A stretch of DNA of 52,249 bases, taken from assembly GCA_005116895.1 (NCBI GenBank), contig SWDO01000014.1, positions 344,339-396,587 of the forward strand, written 5' to 3'. Of this stretch, positions 50,052-52,249 are shown in pieces. Within the stretch, counting starts at the first letter, position 1, and every line of letters begins with the position of its first letter. This DNA is from Nitrospira sp. GTDB taxonomy: Bacteria > Nitrospirota > Nitrospiria > Nitrospirales > Nitrospiraceae. The notes beneath the pieces are model-generated. The model was not told the origin of the DNA and did not search any database. It worked only from the letters and a program-made list of their open reading frames with translations. The position numbers and the translations under genes were made by a program.

Positions 50052-51167
50052 TCAGTCACGAGATACCCCAAGGGGGTGGAGCAGCGTCTGTTGTGTTGCA
50101 AGTTCTGCTCGGGCCAAGGCCACATCACAATTGTAAGGAACCGGTGACTCGGGATTCCCGCATTCCCAGCGTGCTTCTGTCGGCTTCTTATCGCAGAAAG
50201 ACTGAAGCTCGCAGGTTCCGCAGGGAACGTCCTGGTGATAGCGTAGGGATGCAATGTCCGTAAAGAGTCGCTCGATTGCGTTGTGAAGGGAATAGGTTCG
50301 CAGCGAATAGCGGCACTCATACTGCATGGTGCAGGTGCCGAGTTCTCCTCGCGCATTAATATGAATCGTGTTCGTGCCGCAGCCGCAGCGGTAGAGTCGA
50401 TCCAGTGGCCGTTGTAATAGTTCCGTGGCCATCCGGCATTCTTCGTCGGAGGGAGCCCCTCCCATCAATTCCAACTGCAGCATGGCCACATCGGAGGGAG
50501 TCAATCGGTGCGACAGCGAAGACAGATCGCCGTCAAGCCGGGGTGACAGTGCTGTGGTGAGACTGAACGGTTGCCCGAAAGACTCGACAAAATCTTTGAT
50601 CGCGGGTAACTCCTGTCGGTTCCAATTCATCCCTTTCGTCTTCAGTGTAAAGGGGAGATCGGCTGTTCGAAGGAGTTCCAGCCCGCGCCGAAACGCTCGA
50701 AAGGAACCAGGTACCTGAGTGAACCAATCGAAGGAGGATTCGTCGACGGAATGACAGGAAATGTCGATCGTAAACGGAGGCTGAGCCTGGAGTCGTGCCA
50801 CGACCGCCTCGGTAAACAGGGTACCGTTGGTATAGAGTTGGAGCAGAAAGCCTCGGCGATAGGCATGCTCATAGATGTCCCAAAATCGAGGGTGCTGAAA
50901 CACCTCACCTCCCGTCAAGTTCAACCAGAGAATTCCGAGTTCAGCCATGTCGTCGATCAACCGGGTGATCTCGGAGAGGGACAGCTCTTGAGCGATCCAG
51001 TCCTTGTTGTTGTAGGGATCGGTATAGCAGTGGCGGCAATGGAGATTACATCGGTATGTCAGTTCGAGCTGCGCGTTCGTGACGTGATTGGTGTCTGTGG
51101 CGTGAGTATGTATCCGTCGGCTGAACTCGCCGTAGGCCATAGTGGGGAGCTTTCGCGCATCAGACAT
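50052..51167 (-). CDS. Radical SAM/SPASM peptide-modifying enzyme, second of three
   Basis: 371 aa from ATG 51167; the gene overlaps the previous radical SAM gene by 8 bases. A longer frame to 51536 is a shadow. TYRCNLHCRHCYTDP holds CxxxCxxC, LTGGEVFQHPRF the GGE motif. The C-terminal SPASM cysteines are in RCGCGTNTIHINARGELGTC and CGTCELQSFCDKKP. It ends 36 bases before the precursor start. It and the first radical SAM enzyme are similar throughout (LSHRLTPSD versus FALEPEALD regions), so probably paralogues with different sites of action. Confidence 0.88.
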   Translation of the reverse strand: MSDARKLPTMAYGEFSRRIHTHATDTNHVTNAQLELTYRCNLHCRHCYTDPYNNKDWIAQELSLSEITRLIDDMAELGILWLNLTGGEVFQHPRFWDIYEHAYRRGFLLQLYTNGTLFTEAVVARLQAQPPFTIDISCHSVDESSFDWFTQVPGSFRAFRRGLELLRTADLPFTLKTKGMNWNRQELPAIKDFVESFGQPFSLTTALSPRLDGDLSSLSHRLTPSDVAMLQLELMGGAPSDEECRMATELLQRPLDRLYRCGCGTNTIHINARGELGTCTMQYECRYSLRTYSLHNAIERLFTDIASLRYHQDVPCGTCELQSFCDKKPTEARWECGNPESPVPYNCDVALARAELATQQTLLHPLGVSRD

Positions 51168-52071
51168 GCGTAACCTCGGGGCGGAGGAGATCGGTCGTGG
51201 CCTCGCGTTTCCATCGACAGCCGAAGGAAGGCAGGTAGTCGTAGAATCCTTCCTGGAACGATCCCTTCCGCAAATCATAGCCCTGAGTGCGGTTTCCGGA
51301 GCACAGCTGGAGAACGCCGTAGGCATCGATGTGAAATCGTCGCACCCCGCTATGGCAGGGGCGTGTGTCCGGGACGTATTTTTGGCAGGCCTCCTGTAAG
51401 AGCTGAGTATCCTGTCGATGGAGTTCATCGAGAGCCTCCGGTTCAAGTGCAAACTGAAAGGGAGCACCGGACCCATCAAGCGCCGGTCGAATTTCTTCGC
51501 CAAGTTTGTAGCCCACGGAATCGATGGTGTCGACATAGCGCTTGATTGGGAGGATCTCGTGTCGGTTCAACGTGAGGGCTGTTGACTTGAGCGTCAGAGG
51601 GATTCGCCGCTCGGTCAACCAGGCGATCGCTTGCCGACACCGCTGGAACGATCCTCGCCCCAACGTGACTTGTTCAAACGTAGTTTCCGTTATTCCGTGT
51701 AAGCTGATTTCGACTCGGTGAGGAGGGAGCGCCGCCAAGCGGTCGGCGATCGACTCGGTGATCAATGTCCCGTTGGTAAACAGCGTCACCAGAAATCCTA
51801 ATGTGATTGCCCGTTCATAGATCTGGAAAAAGTCGGGACGTGCGAGCGGTTCACCACCGGTCAGACAGAGTTCCAGGCAGCCAGCTTCAGCGAGTTCCTC
51901 CATAATGCGAAGCAGCTCGACGGTCGATAGCTCTTGTCGGATCCGCTCCGGTTCATTGAAGCAGTCCGTGTAGCACATGACGCAATGAAGATTACAACGA
52001 CAGGTGACTTCCCATTGACAGGCGAGGGGGAAGCGGTCAGGCAGGTGATCCAGCTTACGTCGCTGAACCAT
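51160..52071 (-). CDS. Radical SAM peptide-modifying enzyme, first of three
   Basis: 303 aa. TCRCNLHCVMCYTDCF has the CxxxCxxC and an extra Cys, CLTGGEPLARPDFF the GGE motif, and CHSGVRRFHIDAYG plus LQLCSGN a reduced auxiliary-cluster region near the C-terminus. It has fewer SPASM cysteines than the other two. The start overlaps the PqqD stop by 17 bases. Resembles pyrroloquinoline- and mycofactocin-type maturases in architecture only. Confidence 0.87.
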   Translation of the reverse strand: MVQRRKLDHLPDRFPLACQWEVTCRCNLHCVMCYTDCFNEPERIRQELSTVELLRIMEELAEAGCLELCLTGGEPLARPDFFQIYERAITLGFLVTLFTNGTLITESIADRLAALPPHRVEISLHGITETTFEQVTLGRGSFQRCRQAIAWLTERRIPLTLKSTALTLNRHEILPIKRYVDTIDSVGYKLGEEIRPALDGSGAPFQFALEPEALDELHRQDTQLLQEACQKYVPDTRPCHSGVRRFHIDAYGVLQLCSGNRTQGYDLRKGSFQEGFYDYLPSFGCRWKREATTDLLRPEVTHV

Positions 52072-52249
52072 CGTGAGTGGGTACCTCCTGAATAGCTCCG
52101 ATCATGCGCAAATCTGCCAGCAAAGTCTCGAAGTCACGATGCAGCTGTTCTTCGGCAACGTCGTAGATGCGACTGACTTCATGCTCAATGGAGAGCGCTG
52201 AGCGTATTCCGTCGATGGAATTCCAGAAGACGGCACCGGTCTCATTCAG
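52055..52249 (-). CDS. PqqD-family peptide chaperone, 3' part (gene runs off the window)
   Basis: The minus-strand frame at the window edge encodes about 64 residues: LNETGAVFWNSIDGIRSAL, then VSRIYDVAEEQLHRDFETLL and ADLRMIGAIQEV, followed by TAA at 52057-52055. This is the RiPP-recognition (RRE) fold of PqqD, which binds the precursor leader and delivers it to radical SAM enzymes. The N-terminus lies beyond base 52249. It overlaps the radical SAM start by 17 bases. Confidence 0.82.
   Translation of the reverse strand: MNETGAVFWNSIDGIRSALSIEHEVSRIYDVAEEQLHRDFETLLADLRMIGAIQEVPTHDGSAT

Noticed and set aside
1..52249. tRNA, rRNA, CRISPR arrays, insertion-sequence transposases
   Set aside because: I looked for tRNA-like cloverleaf starts, regularly spaced direct repeats and transposase motifs and found none I could support.

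Overview
This window reads as chromosomal DNA of a Gram-negative autotroph, most likely a Nitrospira (phylum Nitrospirota). The reasons are the mix of LPS-core genes, class I fructose-bisphosphatase with an archaeal-type class I aldolase, the cluster of zinc/cobalt-type GTPases, and short palindromic interspersed repeats of a kind I associate with Nitrospira genomes. The genus is inference; there is no rRNA or marker gene here to settle it.

Layout. (1) 1-13.5 kb, + strand: an envelope-polysaccharide/LPS operon. It runs from a polyprenyl-phosphate sugar-phosphate transferase (cut by the window edge) through an O-antigen ligase, two GT2 glycosyltransferases, a heptosyltransferase and a CapD/WbpM dehydratase, then rmlA, rmlB and rmlD (dTDP-rhamnose, no rmlC), a KdsC-type phosphatase, manC and manB. 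(2) 13.5-19.8 kb, +: a DUF3108 protein, fructose-1,6-bisphosphatase, class I FBP aldolase, a DegP/HtrA protease, ispD-ispF and cysE. (3) 19.9-25.6 kb: psiF, divergent from a PEP mutase-nucleotidyltransferase fusion (phosphonate chemistry), then truA, an AMIN-amidase, a NYN-domain protein and TatD. (4) 25.7-38.8 kb: a metal-homeostasis island. It holds a Fur/Zur regulator with a candidate operator, four COG0523 (CobW-like) GTPases, a WD40 protein, small His/Cys-bearing proteins, a DUF3386 protein, MoaB, a ZIP transporter, a Tpx-like protein, a barrel-only TonB receptor, a TonB-C-like protein and a PAP2 phosphatase. (5) 38.8-42.5 kb: SUI1/YciH, a lipoprotein, and a ParA-ParB (KorB-like) pair followed by about 0.9 kb of noncoding DNA with two copies of a perfect palindrome that look like partition sites. 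(6) 42.5-46 kb, - strand: a B12-binding radical SAM protein, tadA, an anti-sigma factor and an ECF sigma factor. (7) 46-52.2 kb, - strand: a compact RiPP (ribosomally made, modified peptide) locus. In transcription order it has PqqD (cut by the window edge), two radical SAM proteins, an 81-residue Cys-bearing precursor, an HprK-like kinase, a third radical SAM/SPASM protein, a nucleotidyltransferase and a Ser-His S26-type peptidase.

How they fit. Regions 1 and 2 link hexose phosphate made by gluconeogenesis to nucleotide sugars and surface glycans. Region 4 looks like one metal-allocation programme under a Fur-family regulator. Region 7 is the strongest candidate for an undescribed system: three radical SAM enzymes, a kinase and a nucleotidyltransferase around one precursor, with almost every junction overlapping.
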